NCBI GenBank assembly: GCA_000787465.1
Contig: JSYX01000376.1
Location: 1-34,018, forward strand
DNA length: 34,018 nt
DNA from: Thermomucor indicae-seudaticae
Lineage: Eukaryota; Mucoromycota; Mucoromycetes; Mucorales; Lichtheimiaceae
Reading direction: 5' to 3'
Shown: piece after piece, positions 26,355 through 34,018 of the stretch
Layout: each line of letters begins with the position of its first letter
Position numbering within the stretch: the first letter of the stretch is position 1
The notes under the pieces: model-generated
Told to the model about the DNA's origin: nothing
What the model saw: the letters and a program-made list of their open reading frames with translations, nothing else
Databases searched by the model: none
Translations under genes and position numbers: made by a program

Positions 26355-27695
26355 TTAAAGAGCTCCCATGCTCGTGACCTTTTTCATGGCTTCCCTCTCG
26401 TCCATGTTTAGGAGGTACCCTTTCTCACCGTTCCAAACCAGTTGACCACCTTGGTCGCGCTGGTCCAAGACTTCGCCAAGGACTAATAGCTGGTATTGTC
26501 TGTTCTTTGCAATGGTCTTCGCGTCCACCCGAAATGGCCGCAAAAGATTAGCGGGAAGAGGAGCCCGATTTGTCCAGCCCGAAAGCAATCGAGAAGTAAA
26601 AGACGTAGGTTTCTTTCCTTGCGGATCGTCATCTTTAGACTTCCTCGAGGTGAAGTCATCCGAATCGTCGTCTGAATCATCTTCGTCTCCCGTTACTGAG
26701 GACGAAAGTGCTGATTCATCGATATCATCTTCGGGGGCAGTTGGGGTTGCTGTCTGTGTCTTTCGGTAAGAACGAAGCATGCGACGGCCAGGATCAAACA
26801 TGATCAGATTGCGCTTGCCATCTTTTAGTAGCTCAATACCAATGACAGTTCGGCTGTGTCCTGAATGCTGCAAATAAAGAGGGGGTCGATCGGTAATATG
26901 CACAGTCTTTTTGCGTTTCGATCTGTGAGATTCGTGGCACGAGTCGTCTGGCGATGGGGAAGAGGTGGTCGAGGAACAAACCCCACCTTCAAAGTAGGAT
27001 TGTATCCAGTCGAACATGGTATCATGGGAATTATTAGGACCTGATGGTCGATGGAAGTCAAGGATGGTACAGCGGATGCCAAGATAGACCAACATGCAAT
27101 ATACTTCCGTTGTGCCTATCCACTTGCGCGTTTTGTAAACACGGTGATTTAGCTGTTCCGCGCCTTGAGGATCGAATCCTACAACAGAGAGTTAGGAAAT
27201 GTAACTCTTATTGGACAGCGTAACCCTTACCTTCACTCCATGCTCGTTCCAATAGTAACTGTAAGCCCGAAATATCTGCCACTTGTCGTAATATATAATC
27301 TCCTGCCTCTTTCTGCCGTTGCAGAAACGTCATGAGCATCTGGCAGTTACGGTAGCCACATCCCCATCCGAGATCCATGAATCCTGTCGCGATATGATCG
27401 GTGTATGGACTGCACAGGTAAGCCGCCACTGTATTGCCTTTTCGGTTTAAGCTGGTGAATTGCGGTTCCAGTCGTGGGATCACACCTATCCAACGTCCAC
27501 ATCAATACTCTTTCTGGTCTCTATCTGTGCTTCACAGCATCTTTTACCTGGCGTTCTGCTTTCTTCCTTTAAAGCTGTCAGAATAGACCAAAGTTCTTCG
27601 TCTGCGTTAATCTTGTTTCGAGCATAGTTTTTATTATCACTCGTTTGGAACCGCTTGTTGCGTTCTGGATAAGGCGCCATGTCGGCCGCTTTCCG
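26355..27695 (-). CDS. Peptidase C78, ZUP1/ZUFSP-like (Mug105-like)
   Basis: Cysteine protease of family C78, which includes ZUFSP/ZUP1 (K63-linked deubiquitinase of genome maintenance) and UfSP. Firm exons are 27485-27231 and 27178-26355. The upstream exon 27695-27548 contains ATG 27680, giving 403 residues if translation starts there. Putative triad: Cys87 in DLGWGCGYRNCQM, His237 in LYLQHSGHSRTVIGIE and Asp258 in LIMFDPG, with a His-Asp spacing of 21. GFDPQGAEQLNHRVY and RKWIGTTEVY, between Cys and His, are also family motifs. An acidic low-complexity insert (DEDDSDDDSDD) separates the last conserved blocks. No C2H2 zinc fingers, usual in animal ZUFSP, are visible. The 27695 exon has a good acceptor (CCTTTGTAG) and is open upstream of the ATG, so a further 5' exon is possible (next entry). 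Confidence 0.85.
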
Positions 27696-27842
27696 CTACA
27701 AAGGAAGGGAAAGGAAAGAAAGAGGTAAAAAATGTAAGAAAAAAGGGAAAGATTCGTCGTTATAAAATAGCAGATTCACCCCGCATGCCACGCATCACAA
27801 AAATTAAGTGCCTAAAATGGCGAAAGAGCGGGCGACAACTAC

Positions 27843-28088
27843 CTTCAGTGGCGACACAGGCGAACCTTCTTTAGCTTCACTGATTGACTCGCCTTCTGGC
27901 TGCTCATCAGACACCGGATCATGATGACCCTTCGTCATTTTGTTAGCTGTTGCAACGAATACAAGGAAGAGTAAACCGACAACGTCCTGACCAACCAAGC
28001 TCGACAGAACTGCTTTAAACGTACGTGGCTCTTTATAATCGTGCAAGGTCCGAAAGACAAGACCTGGATCGTTAGAATGGTCGCTCAT
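27843..28088 (-). CDS. Possible first exon of the C78 peptidase gene, or a separate small membrane protein
   Basis: An 82-residue open stretch from ATG 28088 reads MSDHSNDPGLVF..., with one hydrophobic segment (about residues 29-49, LVGQDVVGLLFLVFVAT) and an acidic Ser-rich end. It stops at a phase-0 GT donor (AAG|GTAGTT). A 147-nt intron 27842-27696 ending in a pyrimidine tract and TAG would fuse it in frame to the peptidase, giving 490 residues with an N-terminal membrane anchor. Without splicing it reads 13 more residues to a TAG/TAA-type stop at 27804, a 95-residue single-pass protein. I recognise no family for this segment. The in-frame ATG at 28235 is a less likely alternative start. 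Confidence 0.5.
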
Positions 28089-28563
28089 CGGGGTTGATTC
28101 GAGTTCGAAGGTTGCGTAAGAAAGCGAAAAACGGCTGCTGACGCAGACGGGGGATGGGGCAAATGGTCTTATTCCTCTCCACTCCGGTCTGGTCACACAC
28201 GCTTCAACCCTTGAATCAAATTTCTCAACTTTCATTCGTTGTTCTGTTTACGTGATGATTGTTCAAACGGACCACCAATCCACGGTTTTCAATTATATGG
28301 CAAATGTTGCTGTGGCTACAGATAGACGCATCCTTGAAGTTTTCTTCAAAGACACACGGGATCGTCCAGTGATCTTGTTTCGATCGTAACCGTCACCCTC
28401 GCTTCGTATCTACCTTTCTGTATGCATCCATATAAAGCTTTGTCGTTGATTCGTAATGATATCTATGAAATACTGTGTTTCATTGCTTCAATAAGCAACC
28501 GTTTTGTGTTGGTCTTCGCATAACAATTTGCGTTGATGTAAAGGGAAAAGTTATACACATCTA
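28089..28563. promoter_or_regulatory. Upstream region of the C78/small membrane gene
   Basis: Non-coding DNA upstream of ATG 28088 on the minus strand. A CATATAAAGC TATA-like site occurs at about 28430-28439 on the plus strand, facing the exon-like piece at 28792. No gene is supported. Confidence 0.3.
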
Positions 28564-28712
28564 CTAACGCTTGCTGCCTGTGCGCGTCTGCACGACTGGT
28601 CGCAAGCATCTTACGTCGCCCTTATTCGTAGGTCGTTCGGCTGCCTTGCTGTGCTCGTCAAACGAACTTTGCGCCGTAGATACGCTCGAGTCTTTAAGAA
28701 CCCTGAACGGAT
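28564..28712 (-). pseudogene. Coding-like C-terminal fragment of unknown family
   Basis: On the minus strand a frame with ATG 28712 (MDPFRVLKDSSVST...) runs 49 residues to TAG 28564-28566 with a basic tail (VVQTRTGSKR). The frame is also open further upstream. It resembles a last exon, but no partner exons were found upstream, where the DNA is occupied by plus-strand pieces and a decayed transposase. Function unknown. Confidence 0.25.
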
Positions 28713-28791
28713 CCATCCAAAAAGTAATCAAGGTTATTTGAAACTTCAATGTCTCAAGAAGGCTGACTAAAGAGCTGCGCAAAATGTAGCA

Positions 28792-28984
28792 ATGACAACA
28801 ACGTGGCGAGTACAATGGACTGCTTCAGCCAGCATTCACGAGATGCAGCAGTTACTTCGATGCCATCACAGCCTTACTGAGTCTAACGATGCATTAAAGG
28901 TAATCGGTCGCTGGACTCATAAACGCTTAGGTCGAAGTTTTAGCTGCTGTTCTTTGTAGATGCTCGTTCTCCATAGACAAGTGT
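28792..28984 (+). pseudogene. Orphan 5' exon pair, unknown family
   Basis: ATG 28792 opens a 36-codon exon (MTTTWRVQWTASASIHEMQQ..., ending DALK) with a GTAA donor at 28900. A 58-nt intron ending CTTTGTAG would join it in phase 0 to MLVLHRQV and a TAG at about 28982-28984. The coding quality of the first exon is good, but the product would have only 44 residues. It looks like the start of a gene cut off near 28985, where the decayed hAT-like material begins. No family recognised. Confidence 0.35.
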
Positions 28985-29820
28985 AGTAACCAACAGTGAT
29001 GACATGCCATCCGCTTGTCGAAGACAATTACTTTGGTTCAACATGGTCGGACTTCTCGGTAGCCCCTTGCTGAAACCTTGGACTTCAAAGCAATTGCCTC
29101 GTATATTACTGTTATTAACGACCCGAAGGATAAAGTACAAGGGTTTATTTTCAAGACTGGAGCGACGCTGATATCAATGGGAGCAACCACCCATCCTCCT
29201 GGCAACCTAGTGGAACACTTGACATCGCTTGGATGACTTCGACAGGACACCGACACCAGTCCACCGTGCTGAAGCAAACCGGGATGCCCACGTCCGCGAG
29301 CTTGCCGACTGGGCAATGGCTTACTCCAAGACGTGGAGCGGTGACAGTGTTTCGAGCATGCTAGGACAGACGATGATGCGCTAGCGCAAGACGGACCCTT
29401 TCGACGCTGCGCAAGAAAGCTCTCCAAGTCTGGCTTCGTCAGTTGCGACTTGTACTGAGACATGATATCAATGACAAGTGAAAACCGCAACGGATTCGTA
29501 TTTTGTCGCAAAACATCCCATCAGCATCTGTGTGAGCGCTTGTTCAATGATATGGACTACATACAAAGCAATCAGAGAAACAGGAGAGCAAGCGAAAGAA
29601 TTTGTCCAAGGGCAGGCGGTTGTCGGCGATAATGTGGGACGAAGATCCGGCAGAGGAGTCTCTTGCTGGAAATGACGAGGCAGAAGACACAGCAACAGTC
29701 AAAAACAAGCACTGAATCCAACTGGTCAATGAATGGTTCGCCCTGCTTAATGAAGAAAACACAGATAGTGACAGTAACTACAGGCAGATCCTAGCCAACG
29801 CCCGGCCAAGAACACAGAGT
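28985..29820 (+). mobile_element. Decayed hAT-type DNA transposon (C-terminal transposase region)
   Basis: Coding-like segments follow one another on the plus strand but need frame changes: 28989-29073 (...EDNYFGSTWSDFSVA), 29069-29236 (ETLDFKAIASYITVIND...), 29235-29384 (DDFDRTPTPVHRAEANRD...), 29494-29533 (ILSQNIPSASV), 29531-29600 (CERLFNDMDYIQSNQRNR) and 29551-29820 (...WDEDPAEESL..., stop, QLVNEWFALLNEE). The block IPSASV then ERLF...QRNR matches the C-terminal dimerisation motif of hAT transposases (IPATSA.SERxFS...RNRL). At least three single-base frameshifts and two in-frame stops make it non-functional. Terminal repeats and target-site duplication were not found. The assignment of the pieces before 29490 to the same element is inference. 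Confidence 0.6.
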
Positions 29821-30057
29821 ATAAGTGGCCACTTTCCTCAATTTTCTCCCACGCTGTCCCCTCCTTATAGTTTATCCTTCACAAATTATAGCCATAAGTA
29901 CTGCATAACAATTCCGTTGTTGGCGAATCGCAATTAGTGATCTTGACATGTAGCGTTTCCGCATTTGCGCCTTACAGAAAACATCCCGCTGAGTTTTCCG
30001 CTTGGCGGAAAGCCAACACGGTATCATCAGGAACCCAAAAAAGTCAAAAGAACGACC
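29821..30057. promoter_or_regulatory. Upstream region of the HAUS6-like gene
   Basis: Short non-coding interval between the decayed transposon and the HAUS6-like start. The HAUS6 frame is open back to about 29965 but has no ATG there. It contains a pyrimidine-rich stretch (CTTTCCTCAATTTTCTCCC, about 29832-29850). Confidence 0.35.
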
Positions 30058-31992
30058 ATGTCTCTAGGAAGCACCCACCATGACCATTCGCTGGAATCAC
30101 CCGTGTCCATATTCCTTTGCAATTTGCTGCTTTTGGGGTTTTCTCCAAAAGAACATGCTGCCGGCATTTTCAGTAACATTTCATTTGACGAATCCATATT
30201 CTCGCACGCCAACAATAACAAAGCTTTCGAAGCAACCAGTTATTTTCTCTTCAACAAGCTCGATCCGGTACGCACACGATCCACGTTCCGGTATTGCTGG
30301 CCCTTGACTGACTATGGGAGGCATTCACGCGAATACCGGTCGGCTGCATATCGATGGCTTGAGGAGCTTCGACGCGAGAACTGTCTTCCAGGCCACGTCA
30401 TATTACGGCGCAGTTACTTTGAAGACTGTCGTGGCGAACGGATAGAGAATATCATGATGGCATTTTCAAATTTTGTTTTGCAGAAGGTATTGGATCGTGA
30501 ATTGACAAGAGGTATGTGCGGTCCTAGAGGAAAGAAGACCGTAAAGAAGGACTAAGCTCTACGTGCTTTTCAAGGCGAAAATGCTATTCGGATCTTGGAT
30601 CAAGCCATACCGGTAACAGATAACACAAATCAGCTACGCGAAACATTAGAGGTAAACTGCAGCTCAGCTGGATGTTGTTCGTAAAAAGAGGGCATTAACC
30701 ATGGTAAGCAGTCAGAGATCGAGCGAATGTCGTCCCGGATAGCATCGGCTGTTCAAAACCCAAGAAACAGTGACGAGCCTTGGTTAGAGGTTGCCAAGCT
30801 GGTTCTTAGTCCCAGTCGCGGTAAGTTATCCGATGCAGCAGAAAGGAAAGGAGCCATTAACACAAGAAATGGATACAGCGCTTGAGTACTGGACTGGTTT
30901 TGCTAAACGAAGTACTGCGAAAGGCAAAGAACCATTGTCAACATTTAATACGAAACCGATCGCTGATATAGGCGATAACCGAGATCGATTGCAACATCAA
31001 TTATCCCACACAGAAAGGACAAATGAATCCAGGCCCGAAACCGTGACGGAAAAAAAGAATATGGCTCTATCGTAGGCACTACTTAGTATGATGATCATCA
31101 GGAATTGGTAGCTAACATCGTCTTAAATTTTTGAACCTACGATAGAGCTGAAAAAGCTAAAGAGCGTTCAGAGAAACTGTATTCCATACTCCATGCAAAC
31201 GAATCCGAAGACGATGCATCATCATCTGGACTGATGCTTCCATCAATAGCATGTAAAAAAACAGTTGCAGAATGTTTTTTTCTCTTCAAGATGACCTTAT
31301 TGAATATCCTCTAGATGAAATTTCGACGGCGGACGGTGTCAATCTTGTGAAAAAATACATTGACGAACAAGTACGGCTATCGACGTTCAAAAGAAACCGG
31401 AATAGCGATACCGAAAACGAGAACAAGCCTGACGATGTAGCGACGGCGGAAAAAGCCGAAGACAGGGATAAAGATACGATATACACAAGATCAAGCCCAG
31501 CAAAATCGCTAGAACTCGAGTTACAGGCAGATGCAGAGTCTTCGCGACAGCGCAGTAGTAGTGGCTTCAGACCTTTGCGAGAGCTGAATTTACAGGCAAA
31601 TGCAGAAACTTCGTCAGTTGCTGCAAATGAGGAGGACTTCAAGTTTTCTTTATCGTCTTTTCAGCGACAGTCCTTTACCCTCGATTCTCCTGATTCCCCG
31701 TTCTCTGCCAACGTATCGCCAATGTCAAGTAGCTTTCCAGACTATTGTGATCTTATCGTGAATCAATTTATGCATGACTTTCATGGACAAAGAACACCAC
31801 CATCCGGCAGATTATCCATGTCTGCTCTTGAGCCGGAAAGAGGCTCCTCAAGTCCACCCTCACAACGTACGTACATGAAACGTTCCTCGGTGGAACTTTT
31901 TGCTAACTTTGCTCTTGGGCTGCCTTTCAGGAAGCTGGCGATCACCATGGGAGAAAACTGAGACGAGAGACGAAGATGCAGAAAACGTTTAA
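30058..31992 (+). CDS. HAUS augmin-like complex subunit 6
   Basis: Augmin recruits gamma-tubulin to existing microtubules so that new ones branch off, mainly in the spindle. My model has seven exons: 30058-30511, 30575-30651, 30712-30820, 30879-31071, 31146-31252, 31291-31866 and 31931-31992, giving 525 residues with all phases consistent. Exon 1 carries the HAUS6 N-terminal domain: FLCNLLLLGFSPKEHA, ATSYFLFNKLDPVRTRSTFR and YCWPLTDYGRHSREYR, then RWLEEL. Exons 2-4 are helical and charged, as expected for a coiled coil. The later exons are Ser/Glu-rich and disordered. Branch-like ATTAAC/GCTAAC sites precede several acceptors. The start is the first ATG before the conserved block. Exon 1 is secure; intron choices for exons 2-5, including a 38-nt intron at 31253-31290, are tentative. 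Confidence 0.78.
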
Positions 31993-33214
31993 TTCTCGTT
32001 TTACACTTGCTCATATCCTAGTATAAATCTTGTACATAATCAACATAAAAGTTCTTACGTGTTGCTTGATAATTCATAGAGTTGCGTAGAGTAACGAGAA
32101 CTCGTTGCTACATTACGGAACGCAGACAGAGGGAGCATTACAGAAAGTCCTTGTAGATGTCCGTACAGTCCTTCGGCAATACGACCCAACGGCATGGAAA
32201 TCTTTTAACACGGCGTGCTACTTTGCGTTATCTTCCAAGTGCATAACGGCGTACTTCTGAGCGACCTTGCCGTAGAGAACGACACAAGGGAAGATCAGGG
32301 CAGCTCAACCTGAAAATTCTCATTATTGGGCACCGGATTGTCGCGTAGGCACTGTACGCTTTTATCAGACGTACAACAGGGATAAAGAGACTTTTATATG
32401 CGTTATTGATACATTAGACACCTTGCGGACAGAGGAAATTTCAAATTTACATAACCATAGAAGTCAAATTGACCAAATCTGGAAGTTAAATTTTACCCAG
32501 GTCTGGGTAAATTTGACTCCCATATTTAGGCAATGAGGAGTCTGAGTTCTTTTCTACTGTCTTTTATGATCAATGTAAATTTGAAATTTCCTCTGTCCGC
32601 AAGGTGTCTATTATAACGTATCGATATTTTGGCAACTGACAGGTTCGAAACTCAAAAATACTGCATGCTAATAAGAACCGTATGAACCACTACAACGTCG
32701 CTATTTTTCTCGCAACCCAGACCATCCGATTCCACCGCTACTGGATCAATGTACAGTAGCCGTGGGATATACTGATAGGGTCGGTGAGCTCGGAAAGTGA
32801 TCACTATAGAGCGGCGGCCAAAATTTTAGCCGGGGGACAGGCTGGGTGCCATTCAGGGTGTCTGAGAAGTGTTTGTGTAGTCTGTAGCACTATCAGAGTT
32901 CAGTCCCCATGAAATGGTAGTGCTATAAAGATTGGCGTTGTGCAGCGGTCGAAATGATGAGCATTAAGGTTGGACACGTGGCAAAATGATATGCTTGTTC
33001 ATTTCGGTCAGCTAATGCTGTTCTGAGTGTTCATGCATGTGCAGCTTTACTTTAGGACGCTTGAGACGGATTTCTATATCCAGAGACACGGGTATATGAA
33101 GTGATTGACGGGTCCCATACCTTTTGCAGAGGAGCTTCAGATATCACGGCTGATGGTTGATAAGTTTACCTCAGTGTCGTGTTTCTGCTCCCTGAGTGCA
33201 TGGCTTCCTTTTGA
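31993..33214. other. Gene-poor right flank containing a MITE
   Basis: About 1.2 kb without a supported gene. It contains the inverted-repeat element at 32417-32608 and a small imperfect hairpin (TAGCACTATCA at 32885-32895 against TGGTAGTGCTA at 32915-32925). A short coding-like run (CSLSAWLPFEERL) ends near 33225 in a frame different from the next patch. Confidence 0.45.
32417..32608. mobile_element. MITE with perfect 36-bp terminal inverted repeats
   Basis: The left end GACACCTTGCGGACAGAGGA... (32417-32452) is repeated exactly as its reverse complement at 32573-32608. The element is 192 bp, has no coding capacity and is flanked on both sides by TA (32415-32416 and 32609-32610), the target duplication of Tc1/mariner-type transposons. 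A second inverted pair inside (TTACCCAG / CTGGGTAA, about 32498-32516) makes the whole element a fold-back. Perfect TIRs suggest recent movement. The autonomous partner is not in this window. Confidence 0.85.
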
Positions 33215-33985
33215 GGAGAGACTGTAAGTGCAGAAAGTCTTGGGAACGACAACTTCTCATTGCCGTCAATTAGGAAATTGTCTCATATCAGATTCTTTGA
33301 TCTGGCAAGAGAGACCTGGGATTTGGAAGCGAAGGAGCAGTTAAGCTGCGCGGAGCACGTTGAACTTGGGGATGATATCTATAAAGAAATCGGATATTGG
33401 CGTCGGGTAAGTCAATATCCAAATTTCCAGCTGTAGGTAGGCGGAGGGCTTTACTTAATTTATTCTACATACAGTCGATGAAGACGGACGCATTATACTC
33501 GCAACCTTCACCACGAAATTTGAGTGAATGCATAGCATATCATACCCTGACTGACACATCAGAAACGATGCTTAAAACAGTTTTGTCGAGAATGCACGTT
33601 TAACGTATCATACAAGATACCTGAACTGTGGAACGGCGAGACAGCGATTGGTTTCAGGCTTCAAAGACGCAAGTAGAAATGGATTTCATGGCCAAGCATG
33701 TCATAGCCTTTCTACAGTCGTTCTTTTCATCACGATCGGCTGTACAAGTTCAATGGTATTAAATTGCACCGTTTTGGAGTTCACTTCGCTGACATGGGTG
33801 AATCTCATAGGAACACATTGTCTGTTGTCAACCGAACTGTCAAGAATACATATGTCTATCTCCAGCCAAATTATGAAGAATACCTGTGCCCGCCACGGTT
33901 GCATATACATAGATCAAACGATCTAGTTGGCGGTTCCGTCTACGCTCCATGTAAATTGTTTTTAACTGGTTGTGCCAACTTTTGA
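33215..33985 (+). pseudogene. Frame-broken coding patches of unknown family at the right end
   Basis: Successive plus-strand stretches look protein-coding: 33215-33408 (IRFFDLARETWDLEAKEQLS..., ending in a GTAAGT donor), a patch after the acceptor at about 33475 (DEDGRIILATFTTKFE in one frame), 33555-33665 (LKQFCRECTFNVSYKIPELW), 33646-33750 (DWFQASKTQVEMDFMAK...) and 33725-33985 (FNGIKLHRFGVHFADMGESH..., to TGA 33983-33985). Neighbouring patches are in different frames. Some breaks could be introns (the GTAAGT at 33409 is good), others have no splice signals. I recognise no family. It may be a decayed gene or mobile-element ORF. Confidence 0.35.
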
Positions 33986-34018
33986 CATATTACACTTTTT
34001 CCGGAAATTTAAGTCGCT

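Noticed and set aside
27804..28235. Longer form of the small membrane ORF starting at 28235
   Set aside because: The added N-terminal 49 residues show no domain, and the downstream ATG at 28088 gives a more plausible protein; kept only as an alternative start.
32640..32655. GGTTCGAAACTC, resembling a tRNA B box
   Set aside because: It departs from GGTTCRANTCC at key bases, and no acceptor stem or A box lies at the right distance.
32885..32925. Imperfect inverted repeat TAGCACTATCA / TGGTAGTGCTA
   Set aside because: Only 11-bp arms with mismatch and no target duplication. Too weak to call a mobile element or RNA structure.

Overview
The window is fungal nuclear DNA. The genes are intron-rich, with mostly 40-180 nt GT-AG introns and TTAAC/CTAAC-like branch sites. 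The closest look by protein content is an early-diverging (Mucoromycota/Mucorales-type) fungus; this placement is an inference from family resemblance, not a database result. All exon models below were built by hand from splice signals, reading-frame phase and fit to known protein families.

Layout: (1) 1-2300, a left flank of coding-like patches in shifting frames, including a degenerate 28-codon tandem repeat, with no recognisable family. (2) 2298-4389, gene-poor DNA. (3) 4390-7253 (-), an SLX4-like structure-specific endonuclease scaffold. (4) 8049-8922 (+), ribosomal protein eL27. (5) 9572-10606 (+), ribosomal protein uS2/RPS0. (6) 10808-11997 (+), the Rab6/Ypt6 GTPase in nine exons. (7) 12439-14658 (+), a TPR-F-box-LRR protein of Dia2/Pof3 type. 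(8) 14953-17784 (-), a PMT2-family protein O-mannosyltransferase in nine exons. (9) 18558-20035 (+), a zinc transporter of the CDF family. (10) 20603-22330 (+), glycerol kinase. (11) 22571-25143 (-), mitochondrial Hsp70 (Ssc1/mortalin), which shares a 174-bp divergent promoter with (12) 25318-26141 (+), a GFA/CENP-V-type zinc protein. (13) 26355-27695 (-), a ZUP1/ZUFSP-like peptidase C78, with a possible membrane-spanning first exon at 27843-28088. (14) 28564-29820, orphan exon-like pieces and a decayed hAT-type transposase. (15) 30058-31992 (+), an augmin subunit HAUS6-like gene. (16) 31993-34018, a right flank with a perfect-TIR MITE (32417-32608) and frame-broken coding patches.

The core of the window (4.4-28 kb) is compact housekeeping DNA: genome maintenance (SLX4, Dia2-like, ZUP1-like), translation (eL27, uS2), secretory traffic and glycosylation (Rab6, PMT2), metal homeostasis (CDF), glycerol metabolism and mitochondrial protein import/folding (Ssc1). 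They are independent transcription units and not a pathway cluster. Accessory, repeat-derived DNA is confined to the two flanks and to the 28.5-29.8 kb gap. I found no RNA gene and no clear new multi-gene system. The best leads are the possible membrane-anchored ZUP1-like peptidase, the decayed hAT copy, the MITE, and the unassigned coding patches at both ends.
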